DNA from: Buttiauxella agrestis ATCC 33320
GTDB lineage: Bacteria; Pseudomonadota; Gammaproteobacteria; Enterobacterales; Enterobacteriaceae
Assembly (NCBI RefSeq): GCF_000735355.1
Contig: NZ_JMPI01000030.1
Span: 62,001 to 126,000, forward strand
DNA length: 64,000 nt
Direction: 5' to 3'
The notes under the pieces are model-generated. The model was not told where the DNA came from. It made no database searches and was given only the letters and a program-made list of their open reading frames with translations. Position 1 is the first letter of the stretch. Every line of letters begins with the position of its first letter. Below are positions 9,321 to 18,059 of this stretch, piece by piece. The translations under genes were made by a program, and so were the position numbers.

Positions 9321-9338
9321 GTTACAGATTTATAACAA
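9321..9338 (-). promoter_or_regulatory. Pho-box-like PhoB site upstream of phoX
   Basis: On the minus strand the sequence reads TTGTTAT-AAAT-CTGTAAC. This is two 7-mers 11 bp apart, each with two mismatches to the PhoB repeat CTGTCAT and an A/T-only spacer. The position, about 50 bp before the phoX start, is right for an activator site. Confidence 0.5.
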
Positions 9339-9370
9339 CAGACGCCAGAATTACATCCATCATGGCCACG

Positions 9371-10282
9371 TTATTCATTATCCAGCCAGTTAATGAAAAA
9401 CTCGCTGAAAGCGGTCACCTGCAAAGGCTGGAAACGCCGTTGCGGGTAGACAAACTGGAGGCCGACCTGTTTTTTGTCATGGCGGCTGAAACCGATAAAA
9501 CACTCCGCAAACAGAACCGCCAGCCGCCCCTGCTCCACATCGCGCTTAATGTCCCACCACGATTTACTGGCGATACCCGCCCCTGCCAGCACCCACTGGC
9601 GCAGTAGTGCGCCGTCATCACACACCATCGCTGGCGTGACCCGAACCACGGCTGATTCGCCCTTTTCTTCAAAGCGCCACTCGTTCATCAGCGTGCCGCG
9701 TTGCTCCATCACCAGGCAGCGATGCGCGTGCAGCTCATCGGGATGCTGGGGAATGCCGTGTGTTTCAAGGTAGCTTTTCGCCGCCACGAGCACACGGTGG
9801 TTGGGGCGAATAAATTTAGTTACCAGATTGCTGTCCGGAAGGTTGCCGAAACGCACGCTCATGTCCAGGCGGTTGGCAATCAAATCCACCACATTCTCGC
9901 TCAGATACACCGAGCTTCTGACTTCAGGGTGGAGACGGGAAAAATCGAGTAACGCGGGCGACAGATACTGGCGGCCAAAATCTGACGATGCTGAGATCCG
10001 CAGGCTGCCGCTAAGCACACCCTCTTTTTGCGTCAGTTTCGATTCGGCCTGCGCCATTTCTTCCAGCACGCGCAGCGCGGCGTGATAAAACTCCTCCCCG
10101 GCTCGAGTCAGGGCGATGGCGCGCGTGGAGCGGTTAAAAAACCGGGTCTGATATCGCTCCTCCAGCGCTTTCAGCCTGGCCGTCATGGTGGCAGGAGAAA
10201 GGTTCATCCTGCGTCCGGCGGCAGCCAGCCCACCCGCCTCAACCACTTCCACCAGCAACGTAATATCTTCGAGTTTGCCCAT
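9371..10282 (-). CDS. LysR-family transcriptional regulator
   Basis: A 303-residue LysR regulator with an N-terminal winged helix-turn-helix (LVEVVEAGGLAAAGRRMNLS, then KALEERYQTRFFNRSTRAIALTRAGEEFY) and a substrate-binding-like C-terminal domain. It is transcribed divergently from an old-yellow-enzyme gene across a 102-bp gap, the usual layout for a LysR regulator and its target. The effector is unknown. It resembles the many enterobacterial LysR proteins with the LKALEERYQTRFFNR core, so the exact orthologue is uncertain. Confidence 0.9.
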   Translation of the reverse strand: MGKLEDITLLVEVVEAGGLAAAGRRMNLSPATMTARLKALEERYQTRFFNRSTRAIALTRAGEEFYHAALRVLEEMAQAESKLTQKEGVLSGSLRISASSDFGRQYLSPALLDFSRLHPEVRSSVYLSENVVDLIANRLDMSVRFGNLPDSNLVTKFIRPNHRVLVAAKSYLETHGIPQHPDELHAHRCLVMEQRGTLMNEWRFEEKGESAVVRVTPAMVCDDGALLRQWVLAGAGIASKSWWDIKRDVEQGRLAVLFAECFIGFSRHDKKQVGLQFVYPQRRFQPLQVTAFSEFFINWLDNE

Positions 10283-10384
10283 TATTTTGTTTTCCTGAAT
10301 AGAGAATCAGTTTTCGCTGCCATTATCAAAGCGATTCGCAGGGCGTAAAGTCAAGCCATAACTGACCTCCCTGGAGAATAAAAC

Positions 10385-11491
10385 ATGAAGCAACGTACCC
10401 TGTTTGAGAACACGCAAGTTGGCGCTGTCGAACTGAAAAGCCGAATCGTGATGGCCCCCATGACCCGCGCCCGCGCCGCACAACCGGGCAATATCCCCAC
10501 GGCGTTGATGGCAGAGTATTACCAGCAGCGAGCCGGAGCTGGGCTTATCATCACCGAAGCCACGCAAATTTCTCCCCAGGGTCAGGGGTATTCCTGGACG
10601 CCGGGTATTCATTCTGCGGAACAGGTTGCGGGTTGGCGGCTGGTGACGGACGCCGTCCATAAAGTCGATGGCAAAATATTCTCTCAGTTGTGGCACGTGG
10701 GGCGCATGTCTCACGAAAGTTTTCATCCCGACGGCAAGCCTGTTGCCCCTTCCGCGTTGTCGCCAGACGCGCAGGTGTGGGTGGTGAACAGCAATGGCGT
10801 CGGAGAAATGGTCGCCTGCCCGGTGCCACGTGAACTGACTAATGATGATATTCAACAGGTGATTGCGGATTACCGTCAGGCGGCCATTAATGCCATGGCT
10901 GCCGGGTTTGACGGTGTGGAAATCCACGGTGGAAACGGTTATCTGATTGACCAGTTTTTGCGACGCACCTCGAATAAGCGTACCGATGAATACGGCGGCA
11001 GTCTGGCAAACCGGGTGCGTTTTGCGCAGGAAGTGTTGGAAGCCATCAGCGATGCCATTGGCGCAGACCGCACCGGCATTCGCCTTGCACCGTTTATTAC
11101 CCAGCGTGGGATGGACGACTCGCAGACCAGTGAAGCCATTCTGGCCCTGGCCGCCTGGTGTGAAACCAAAGGCATTGCCTTTATTCACCTTGCCGAAGCA
11201 GACTGGGATGATGCGCCGCAGGTGCCATATGAGTTCAGAGAAACTCTGCGGGCGACGTTCAGCAGGGCGATCATTGTCGCGGGCAATTACACGCGTGAAA
11301 AAGCCGACAAACTGCTGGCTGCAGGAATGGTGGATCTGGTGGCTTTTGGTCGTCCGTTTATCGCCAACCCAGATTTCCCGCGTCGCCTGAAAGGCAATCT
11401 TCCTCTGGCAGGTATTGGCAATCCGGCAACCCTATTTGGTGGCACCGAAGTCGGTTATACCGATTATCCCTTGCTGGCGGCTGAGGTCTGA
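10385..11491 (+). CDS. Old-yellow-enzyme-family alkene reductase (NemA-like)
   Basis: A 368-residue FMN-dependent ene-reductase of the NemA/OYE family. Such enzymes reduce activated C=C bonds, quinones, N-ethylmaleimide and nitro-esters with NADPH. The TIM barrel begins LFENTQVGAVELKSRIVMAP. The substrate-binding His-Asn pair and the proton-donor tyrosine lie in VEIHGGNGYLIDQFLRR around residues 180-195, and the FMN phosphate loop is near AFGRPFIANPDFPRRL. The start follows CCTGGAGAATAAAAC. The divergent LysR gene is the likely regulator, in place of the nemR repressor linked to nemA in E. coli. Confidence 0.92.
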   Translation: MKQRTLFENTQVGAVELKSRIVMAPMTRARAAQPGNIPTALMAEYYQQRAGAGLIITEATQISPQGQGYSWTPGIHSAEQVAGWRLVTDAVHKVDGKIFSQLWHVGRMSHESFHPDGKPVAPSALSPDAQVWVVNSNGVGEMVACPVPRELTNDDIQQVIADYRQAAINAMAAGFDGVEIHGGNGYLIDQFLRRTSNKRTDEYGGSLANRVRFAQEVLEAISDAIGADRTGIRLAPFITQRGMDDSQTSEAILALAAWCETKGIAFIHLAEADWDDAPQVPYEFRETLRATFSRAIIVAGNYTREKADKLLAAGMVDLVAFGRPFIANPDFPRRLKGNLPLAGIGNPATLFGGTEVGYTDYPLLAAEV

Positions 11492-11502
11492 GACGAAACG
11501 GA

Positions 11503-11562
11503 GGTTAAGGATGGCGCTCTCAACTATTTCAAGATGAGGAGTCAGCCAGGTCATCCTTAACC
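11503..11562. terminator. Long inverted repeat between convergent genes
   Basis: GGTTAAGGATG (11503-11513) is perfectly complementary to CATCCTTAACC (11552-11562) over a 38-nt loop. It spans the gap between the reductase gene and bluR and overlaps the bluR stop codon. It may act as a two-way terminator or protect the mRNA ends; there is no T run. Confidence 0.45.
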
Positions 11563-12294
11563 CGCGTGAAATTTGATGGCAAATCCTTGTTTTTGCCAGT
11601 GTTCCAGTTGTTCTTGTTGGCGCAGAGTTAATGCCTTTCCTGTCCAGACAAAAACATGTTGGCCAGGGAATAATTCCGGACGAGGTGAATCTAGCGGATC
11701 GGCCAGCACATCAGGACGCCAGCCATGTTGTGACAGACGCCAGGCCTCGAGCCACAGGCGGGTGCGGTCATCGCTTTCCCAGCCAATCATTAAGGTGTCT
11801 TGACCTTCAGTATTGCGTGATTCAGCAAGGCGCTGGACAACATAGTCAATCAGCAACCCATCAAGCAGGCTTATCATTGCTCTGGAGGTATATTTATCGA
11901 GGCTAAGGCATTGACGAACCGGGATGAAAACATGGTCAATCAGGGTATCAACCGGGATTTCACGCCCCATGGACGCGATTTTTGCACGCAGTTTTGCCGG
12001 TTGGACAAAACGCAAAACGGTCATCACCTCTTCTTGCTGTAACCGCCAGGCATCATGGTCATGAGCCGTAGTCTGGTTTGCTTCAAGCAAAGCTTTCACC
12101 TTGCCTACGGACACGCCGCTCTTAATCAGGCGTTTAATCTCTTCGATACGCAGGATATCTTCGTCATCAAACTGCCGATGCCCGCCCTCGCTCCTCTGCG
12201 GTTTGAGGAGACCGTAGCGACGCTGCCACGCGCGCAGCGTGACGGGGTTGATTGCACATCGTTCGGCAACTTCACCGATACTGTATAAGGTCAT
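11557..12294 (-). CDS. bluR: MerR-family repressor BluR
   Basis: A 245-residue MerR-like repressor of the blue-light response. The N-terminal DNA-binding region ([20 protein letters not shown], then [20 protein letters not shown]) is nearly identical to E. coli BluR and close to MlrA. The C-terminal half is the effector region that contacts BluF. In E. coli BluR represses the ycgZ operon, and light- or cold-activated BluF removes it. Here bluR lies 92 bp downstream of bluF on the same strand. Two TGTACA palindromes lie in that gap. Start MTLYSIG at 12294. Confidence 0.93.
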   Translation of the reverse strand: MTLYSIGEVAERCAINPVTLRAWQRRYGLLKPQRSEGGHRQFDDEDILRIEEIKRLIKSGVSVGKVKALLEANQTTAHDHDAWRLQQEEVMTVLRFVQPAKLRAKIASMGREIPVDTLIDHVFIPVRQCLSLDKYTSRAMISLLDGLLIDYVVQRLAESRNTEGQDTLMIGWESDDRTRLWLEAWRLSQHGWRPDVLADPLDSPRPELFPGQHVFVWTGKALTLRQQEQLEHWQKQGFAIKFHAG

Positions 12295-12351
12295 TCATTC
12301 CCTCGTTGTGAACTTGACACTTCCCTGTCGAAACTAACGACTCCGTGCGGG

Positions 12352-12380
12352 TTGTACAACTTATTTTTTTCATTGTACAA
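12352..12380. promoter_or_regulatory. Paired TTGTACAA sites in the bluF-bluR gap
   Basis: TTGTACAA at 12352-12359 and again at 12373-12380, centres 21 bp apart. This resembles the MlrA site of csgD (TTGTACA ... TGTACAA), and BluR shares MlrA's recognition region. It may be an autoregulatory BluR operator ahead of bluR. Confidence 0.5.
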
Positions 12381-12386
12381 CCTGAT

Positions 12387-13622
12387 TCAGAGATCTGCTT
12401 TCCTTTCAGGCCAGGCCACGGCGGATATTCCGTTCAGACAAGCGCTGGCAAATAAGTTCCCCTGGAACTGCGTAATTCCAGCGGATTCCAGCCACATCCA
12501 CTCCTCGACCTTCTCCACTCCCACCGCTGAAATGGAGATTTCCAGCGAAGCACAGCACTTAATAATCGCCTGAATAATGGCCTGACGTGGGCCACTTTTA
12601 TGAACATTCTTAATCAGTTCGCTGTTGATTTTAATTCTGTCTGGCTGAAATTGAGCCAGTAACAAAAGACCGCCAAAACCCGCCCCAAAATGGTCTATTG
12701 CGACGCTAATGCCCGCGCCTTTCAGTTGCCTGATGGCACCGGTGAATTCATCAATGCGCGAAATCACCTCGCTTTCAGTGAACTCTACCGTTACCTGTTC
12801 CGGGACCAGTCCATTTAGCTGAATCTCCCTTAGCAAAAAATCAACTGCGTCGGGAACCATCACCAGCGTCATGGGGAACAGGTTAACCGAAACAGAGTGC
12901 TCGCCAAGGTTGAGCGCCCTCGCCATCGCAAAGGCCACTTTTTTGCTATTCAGGTCGGCTTCGTAAAGCGCGTTACCGCTAAGCCCGGCAAAATAGCTGG
13001 CCGGAGAATCGCCGCCGGGAGTGCGTAACAAAGCTTCAGTAGACAAAATTTTCTGGGCAAATGGGTCGACCATTGGCTGGAATGCAAAGCTACAATCTGC
13101 GGCGTTTTCAGGAACCACTGCCCCTGTATGAACGCTCGTGTGGCTGAGTTTTTTGGCGCCCGTAACAAAGACCCAGGAGTCCGCTGGCGGAATTTCAAAA
13201 TAGTTTTCTTTTTCAGTCGACTCAACGAAGGTACGCAAAAACTTAAGCGCCCGATCGTTATAAATAAGCTGATACTTGGTTGTCCCTTTATCGAGCACCG
13301 CTTGCAGGACTTCATGCCCTTCATATTCTCTTAAATCAAAGAGTTCCATACCGGCTTTGCCAAACCGTCGCGCCGGAGCGTAGTCACACAGCAGCTCCAC
13401 GATGTTGTGGTGACGCGCGTCCTGACAAATATGCTGGTAGACGTTTAAAACACTCGCTTCCGGGCCTTCAATCAGCTGAAAGAAGTGTGTGCCGTTAAAC
13501 AGCAGTATGCCTGTCACATCGGCCTGTGCATTTTTAACATTGGCGACGGCAACCATATCCATGACCGAGGTAAAGGGTACGTTCTTACAGATATGACTGC
13601 GGTAAATGATGGTTGTGAGCAT
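12387..13622 (-). CDS. bluF: Blue-light sensor BluF (BLUF plus degenerate EAL domain)
   Basis: A 411-residue cytoplasmic photoreceptor. The BLUF domain (residues 1-93) keeps the flavin residues Tyr7, Asn31 and Gln49 (IIYRSH, FFQLIEGP). The linker is near-identical to E. coli (LLCDYAPARRFGKAGMELFD). The EAL-type domain (about 178-405) retains EALLR at 196-200, Asn in SVNLFP and EFTES, but has His311 where a metal-binding Asp is normal (IDHFG) and Val367 where the late catalytic Glu is normal (AVGVE). Like E. coli BluF it probably does not degrade cyclic-di-GMP and instead binds BluR. It is divergent from ycgZ-ymgA-ariR. Confidence 0.95.
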   Translation of the reverse strand: MLTTIIYRSHICKNVPFTSVMDMVAVANVKNAQADVTGILLFNGTHFFQLIEGPEASVLNVYQHICQDARHHNIVELLCDYAPARRFGKAGMELFDLREYEGHEVLQAVLDKGTTKYQLIYNDRALKFLRTFVESTEKENYFEIPPADSWVFVTGAKKLSHTSVHTGAVVPENAADCSFAFQPMVDPFAQKILSTEALLRTPGGDSPASYFAGLSGNALYEADLNSKKVAFAMARALNLGEHSVSVNLFPMTLVMVPDAVDFLLREIQLNGLVPEQVTVEFTESEVISRIDEFTGAIRQLKGAGISVAIDHFGAGFGGLLLLAQFQPDRIKINSELIKNVHKSGPRQAIIQAIIKCCASLEISISAVGVEKVEEWMWLESAGITQFQGNLFASACLNGISAVAWPERKADL

Positions 13623-13731
13623 TCAGTGTCCAATTAGAGGCGATTTAAGTGTTTACAGTAGCAGATGAATAACCAAATCCCACATTAAAAATACATTAAT
13701 ATTAATAACTTATTAACAAAAAATGAACATA

Positions 13732-13934
13732 CGTACAGCCATGCAAACAGATTTCTCGTCGTGACTATGTGCAAAAAACACTATATCTGTACATGATTTT
13801 TTTAACTCCATAAAAAATTAGCAGTCTAAGCAACTGAAATTAAACATATAGCATTTAATGTATAAGAATTTAAGACAATTCTTTACGTTTTTCTATGTAC
13901 AGCTTTTTAATATTTGTATAACTTTATTTGTACA
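13732..13934 (+). promoter_or_regulatory. Control region of ycgZ operon with repeated TGTACA motifs
   Basis: This 346-bp A/T-rich gap separates bluF from ycgZ. TGTACA occurs at 13788-13793, 13896-13901 and 13929-13934, with near-copies CGTACA (13732-13737) and TGTATA (13915-13920). The same hexamer core occurs in the bluF-bluR gap. The cluster nearest ycgZ lies 35-75 bp before its start codon, suited to repression by BluR. Site assignment is inference. Confidence 0.5.
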
Positions 13935-13968
13935 TTAACTGATGACTGCATGTTTACAGGAGTGACTA

Positions 13969-14208
13969 ATGCAACAGAACAACTACGTTCCCGATGCGGC
14001 TAACGCCATCACACGCTATTTCTCAAAGGCATCTTTGCCTTCCCAACAAGAAACTCTAGGGCAAATAGTGGTTGAAATCCTGAGTGACGGGCGCAGTTTG
14101 AATCGCAAATCAATCTGTACAAAATTGTTGCGTCGAGTTGAACACGCGTCCGGTCCGGAAGAAGAGAGCCACTATCACACTTTAATTGGCCTGCTTTTTG
14201 ATCGTTAG
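13969..14208 (+). CDS. ycgZ: Two-component connector YcgZ
   Basis: A 79-residue small acidic protein matching E. coli YcgZ from memory (AITRYFSKASLPSQQETLGQ, then VEILSDGRSLNRKSICTKLL). In E. coli YcgZ, YmgA and AriR are released from BluR repression by blue light and cold, then act through the Rcs phosphorelay to raise colanic acid and lower curli. First gene of the set, with AGGAGTGACTA before the ATG. Its mechanism is still poorly defined. Confidence 0.9.
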   Translation: MQQNNYVPDAANAITRYFSKASLPSQQETLGQIVVEILSDGRSLNRKSICTKLLRRVEHASGPEEESHYHTLIGLLFDR

Positions 14209-14379
14209 GTTCAAACGGTAAACAAGCACAAATTACGGGTTTATAAGTAAACATTTTCGGGAGTATTATTTCAGGCTATATCGGAAAGCCTGGCAACCTT
14301 CAGCTCACCTCCTGCATGAGAAAGCTGATTTCATGCCACGTTTCGGAAACGAACCACGCTGGCAAGCAGAGACGCAGTT

Positions 14380-14703
14380 ATGAACAGAAGTAAAAGAGAG
14401 AAATTAATCGATCAGCTGATCGGAGAAGCAGTTTTATCAATCCTTTACGATAACGGAGCCATAAGCACCCGATCGTTGGTGGAAAGGCTGCAAATAATGG
14501 AAGCGACAGAAAGAGATGATCACCGACGTGATGTGATAGCCGATGTGATTGCAGATATTAGCAACCACCGCCTGGGCCTCTCGCGACGTGCTTTGATTCC
14601 TGCGCAAAACGATGGGGACAGGGACGGCCAGATTGAGAAAAGTAACAATGTATATTCGTTGTTTGACGAAAGTCCGGTACCTGGTAGCAGTAAAAAACAC
14701 TGA
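14380..14703 (+). CDS. ymgA: YmgA-like two-component connector
   Basis: A 107-residue homologue of E. coli YmgA (about 90 residues) by position and by the pattern KLIDQLIGEAVLSILYDNGA, then LVERLQIMEATERDDHRRDV and IADISNH. Sequence identity is modest and a longer polar C-terminal tail (DRDGQIEKSNNVYSLFDE) is added. It lies 171 bp after ycgZ, a wider gap than expected in a tight operon, so it may have its own ribosome loading or promoter. Function is inferred from the E. coli cluster. Confidence 0.78.
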   Translation: MNRSKREKLIDQLIGEAVLSILYDNGAISTRSLVERLQIMEATERDDHRRDVIADVIADISNHRLGLSRRALIPAQNDGDRDGQIEKSNNVYSLFDESPVPGSSKKH

Positions 14704-14742
14704 CTGCCTCTATTAACTCATAACTTAATAATGGTGAAGTAA

Positions 14743-15021
14743 ATGACCCAGATAACGCTTCATAAATCAGAAATTTATGCCACTCTGCCAAACACTGCAC
14801 TGACTGCATATTTCCGTAATGCTGGCGACATGCTGGCTGATGAGGCTGTATTACTCGGAGCGGTAATACGCAGTATTCTTGCTACTGATGGACATCTTAC
14901 TAATAAAGCCATTATTCAACGGTTAATTGAGGCCATTGAATCCACGGACGATGTCGTGACCATTGATATCGTACGTAAGACCCTGGAAATCGTTGTTGAC
15001 CATACTACGGACGATATTTAA
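14743..15021 (+). CDS. ariR: AriR/YmgB-like biofilm and acid-resistance connector
   Basis: A 92-residue protein matching AriR (YmgB) of E. coli: TALTAYFRNAGDMLADEAVL, then NKAIIQRLIEAIESTDDVVT and VRKTLEIVVDHTTDDI at the C-terminus. AriR is a small dimeric helical protein affecting acid resistance and biofilm through the Rcs pathway. It is 39 bp after ymgA and ends the blue-light operon. No ymgC-like gene follows; degraded DNA comes next. Confidence 0.87.
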   Translation: MTQITLHKSEIYATLPNTALTAYFRNAGDMLADEAVLLGAVIRSILATDGHLTNKAIIQRLIEAIESTDDVVTIDIVRKTLEIVVDHTTDDI

Positions 15022-15251
15022 CAGGGGATTATAATTTCGCATTATTTTTTCTCACAGCCTCGTTTTCTTTCAGCCAATTTTTTATTTTCTCAGGCTATGA
15101 ATTAACGCTTCGCTTAAACAGTGAAGTGTTGATTCATAGCTATATAATTATTTAAAAGCGACACTCAGCATCCCCCCCTTTTTTTTCAGATATTTTAACA
15201 GCGTAACTGGAAATATTTAAACACCTCACTTCATTCGCAGACTATTCTTAA

Positions 15252-15503
15252 GACTTACGGTGTGGTTATTTCAATGGTGGTTTATTACTGGCCATTATTG
15301 GTACCGCCATTGGTGACAGCACTATCGATCCCCTTAAAGAACAAGACCCTCTGGAAGGTATTGCAACCGGTGCCGCAATCTGGACTGGCCTGAGCATGCT
15401 TATCGCGATTGCTGCCGGGGGGTACGAAAGCGGTCATAGATCCAGTAAGGTAATTGAGTTGGGGTTTAATCCAAACCGCCTAAGGGCGGTTTGTTTCTTT
15501 TAG
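15252..15503 (+). pseudogene. Remnant of a small membrane-protein gene
   Basis: An 83-codon open frame without a start codon that reads as hydrophobic, glycine-rich protein: GGLLLAIIGTAIGDSTIDPL, then EGIATGAAIWTGLSMLIAIA and AGGYESGH. Two probable membrane spans are visible. The frame opens after a TAA at 15249 and runs through an intrinsic terminator before its own stop, so both ends look lost. A GGGGGG run near 15417 is a possible frameshift point. The family was not recognised. Confidence 0.4.
15473..15501 (+). terminator. Intrinsic terminator in the gap after ariR
   Basis: AAACCGCC (15473-15480), loop TAAG, GGCGGTTT (15485-15492), then GTTTCTTTT. A good stem with a T-rich tail, probably belonging to the degraded upstream gene. 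Confidence 0.75.
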
Positions 15504-15599
15504 GTTAGTGGCGCCAAAAACTACTTTTTTACATTACAGTCCGCGCATCCATGTATCTTTACCCTGAAATTGCCCGGTCATTTTAGTCCACACGTCCTG

Positions 15600-16304
15600 C
15601 TAAATTTTCGCCTGATTGACCCGTTGCGAAAGTGCCTCATGGCTTTCCTTTCTTTCACTATATCGGTCTGCGAGATAATCGGCATTTCCCTTGAGTATTA
15701 ACGTAATTTTAAACAGCTCTTCAGCCACATCAACAATTCTGTCGTACTAGGCGGAAGGTTTCATTCGACCATCATCATTAAACTCCTGCCACGCCTTGGG
15801 GACTGAAGACTGATTGGGAATAGTGAACATCCGCATCCAGCGTCCCAGAATTCGCATCTGATTTACGGTGTTGAATGATTGCGAACCCCCACAGACCTGC
15901 ATCACGGCCAGCGTTTTTCCCTGGGACGGGCGAACAGCGCCTTCACTTAAGGGTATCCAGTCAATCTGAGCCTTCATCACGGAACTCATCGCGCCATGTC
16001 TTTCCGGTGAACTCCAGACCATTCCGTCACACCACCTCACCAGCTCCCGCAATTCGAGAACTTTGGGGTGAGTAACCGGTGCGTCATCGGGTAACGGTAG
16101 GCCAGATGGGTCAAATATTTTCACCTCGGCCCCCATTTTTGTCAGTAACCGCCCTGCTTCCTCGGCGGCAAACCGACTGTATGAACGCTCTCGCACTGAC
16201 CCATACAGGATCAGAATTCGCGGGGCCGCCCGGTCGCAGGCATCAAGTTTGCTGCTTATTGCATCATCAAAGTGCGCCTGTTCGAGGGCTGGTAAATGTG
16301 TCAT
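15600..16304 (-). pseudogene. arsH: arsH, NADPH-dependent FMN reductase, interrupted by an amber codon
   Basis: ArsH proteins are flavin reductases or organoarsenical oxidases of ars operons. The uninterrupted frame runs from 16304 to a TAG at 15747-15749 (185 residues). It contains the flavin loop [40 protein letters not shown] and [13 protein letters not shown]. The frame then continues past the TAG with obvious ArsH sequence ([16 protein letters not shown], then [11 protein letters not shown] and RVNQAKI) to a second TAG at 15600-15602. The family reads KPS-x-YYDR, so the first TAG replaces a tyrosine codon. The start at 16304 has an AAGGA site; the open frame begins further up at 16346. 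It is divergent from arsR. Confidence 0.8.
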
Positions 16305-16344
16305 GAATATTATCCTTTTCAATAGCTGTGCTTTAAAACTTATC

Positions 16345-16364
16345 ACATATGAATTATCATATGT
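16345..16364. promoter_or_regulatory. ArsR operator between arsH and arsR
   Basis: ACATATGA (16345-16352), spacer ATTA, TCATATGT (16357-16364): a perfect 8-bp inverted repeat in the gap between the divergent genes. The ATATGA core resembles E. coli ars operator sequence from memory. It probably controls both directions. Confidence 0.7.
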
Positions 16365-16390
16365 ATAGTCATTTTACATCGAGGTTAAAA

Positions 16391-16711
16391 ATGCTACTGC
16401 CTGTTCAGCTTTTTAAACTACTTGCTGATGAAACTCGTTCATCCATTGTGATGTTGCTCAGGGAATCCGGTGAGCTGTGCGTTTGTGATATCTGCGGCGC
16501 AACGAAAGAGTCACAGCCTAAAATTTCCCGCCATATGGCTCTGTTGCGGGAAGCGGAGCTGGTTATTGATCGACGTGAAGGAAAGTGGGTGCATTATCGC
16601 CTGTCGCCACATATGCCTGCCTGGGCTGCAGCCATCATTGATGCGGCCTGGAATTGTGAACGTGACGTTGTTCGTAGCAAACTGAGCCACGCGTCAGCAA
16701 CATCATGTTAA
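16391..16711 (+). CDS. arsR: Arsenite-responsive repressor ArsR
   Basis: A 106-residue ArsR/SmtB winged-helix repressor that leaves DNA when As(III) or Sb(III) binds. The metal site ELCVCDIC (three cysteines) and the recognition helix region SQPKISRHMALLREAELV match E. coli ArsR. The start MLLPVQLFKLLADETR (16391) is chosen from family length; upstream in-frame ATGs at 16349 and 16361 fall within the operator and promoter region. First gene of arsRBC. Confidence 0.95.
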   Translation: MLLPVQLFKLLADETRSSIVMLLRESGELCVCDICGATKESQPKISRHMALLREAELVIDRREGKWVHYRLSPHMPAWAAAIIDAAWNCERDVVRSKLSHASATSC

Positions 16712-16757
16712 AAACAAGAATTCACATACACAAAAACAAATATGAAGGGAGTTTCTG

Positions 16758-18047
16758 ATGCTATTGGCTGGGGCTATTTTCTTACTCACTCTCGTTCTCG
16801 TCATCTGGCAACCCAGAGGATTGGGTATTGGCTGGAGTGCGGCGCTGGGTGCAGGTCTGGCGTTACTCACAGGCGTCGTTCACCTGAGTGATATTCCGGT
16901 AGTCTGGCAGATAGTCTGGAATGCCACCGCCACTTTTATCGCCGTGATTATCATCAGTTTACTGCTCGATGAATCTGGCTTTTTTGAATGGGCTGCGCTG
17001 CATGTTGCCCGTTGGGGAAATGGACGGGGTCGGCTGCTGTTTACCTGGATAATCCTGTTAGGCGCGATGGTTGCGGCCCTCTTCGCCAATGACGGTGCCG
17101 CACTGATTCTGACGCCGATAGTCATTGCGATGCTTCTGGCACTGGGTTTCAGCCAGGGAGCCACCTTAGCGTTTGTGATGGCCGCGGGGTTTATCGCCGA
17201 TACCGCCAGCCTGCCGCTTATCATCTCGAACCTGGTCAATATCGTCTCTGCGGATTTCTTTAAGCTCGGGTTCACTGAATACGCCGCCGTGATGGTGCCT
17301 GTTAACCTCGCCGCGATTGCCACCACGCTGGTGATGCTGCACCTGTTTTTCCGCAAAGATATTCCCGCCACTTACGATGTTTCGCTGTTAAAGGAACCAA
17401 AAGACGCGATCCGGGATGTGAATACCTTCAAAACCGGTTGGCTGGTTCTGATTCTGCTGCTGGTCGGTTTTTTCGCTCTGGAGCCACTCGGTGTCCCCGT
17501 CAGCCTGGTCGCGGCTGTTGGCGCGCTAATTTTGCTGGGTGTTGCCCGCAAAGGTCATGCCATTAATACGGGCAAAGTCTTGCGTGGCGCACCGTGGCAA
17601 ATCGTCATCTTCTCGCTCGGTATGTATCTGGTGGTCTACGGGTTACGAAACGCCGGACTGACTCACTTTCTCTCTGCTGTGCTCAATCAACTGGCAGAAC
17701 AAGGGCTGTGGATAGCGACACTGGGGACCGGGTTCCTGACGGCATTCCTTTCGTCGGTGATGAACAATATGCCGACCGTTCTGGTTGGAGCGCTGTCGAT
17801 TGATGGCAGCACGGCGACAGGCGTTATCAAAGAAGCGATGATTTATGCCAACGTTATTGGCAGCGATCTCGGGCCGAAAATCACCCCGATTGGCAGTCTG
17901 GCAACGCTGCTTTGGCTACACGTTCTGTCGCAGAAAAATATCAAAATCACCTGGGGATATTACTTCCGCGTGGGGATTGTCATGACTCTTCCGGTCCTTT
18001 TCGTCACGCTGGTCGCCCTGGCACTGCGCCTGACTTTCACCCTCTAA
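16758..18047 (+). CDS. arsB: Arsenite efflux permease ArsB
   Basis: A 429-residue inner-membrane antiporter that expels As(III)/Sb(III), alone with H+ exchange or with ArsA (no arsA here). About twelve hydrophobic segments are visible. Family signatures include [20 protein letters not shown] near residue 55, [20 protein letters not shown] near 115 and [14 protein letters not shown] near 335. Length is that of E. coli ArsB. It is 46 bp after arsR with GAAGGGAG upstream, and 12 bp before arsC. Confidence 0.97.
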   Translation: MLLAGAIFLLTLVLVIWQPRGLGIGWSAALGAGLALLTGVVHLSDIPVVWQIVWNATATFIAVIIISLLLDESGFFEWAALHVARWGNGRGRLLFTWIILLGAMVAALFANDGAALILTPIVIAMLLALGFSQGATLAFVMAAGFIADTASLPLIISNLVNIVSADFFKLGFTEYAAVMVPVNLAAIATTLVMLHLFFRKDIPATYDVSLLKEPKDAIRDVNTFKTGWLVLILLLVGFFALEPLGVPVSLVAAVGALILLGVARKGHAINTGKVLRGAPWQIVIFSLGMYLVVYGLRNAGLTHFLSAVLNQLAEQGLWIATLGTGFLTAFLSSVMNNMPTVLVGALSIDGSTATGVIKEAMIYANVIGSDLGPKITPIGSLATLLWLHVLSQKNIKITWGYYFRVGIVMTLPVLFVTLVALALRLTFTL

Positions 18048-18059
18048 TGAGAATCTAAA

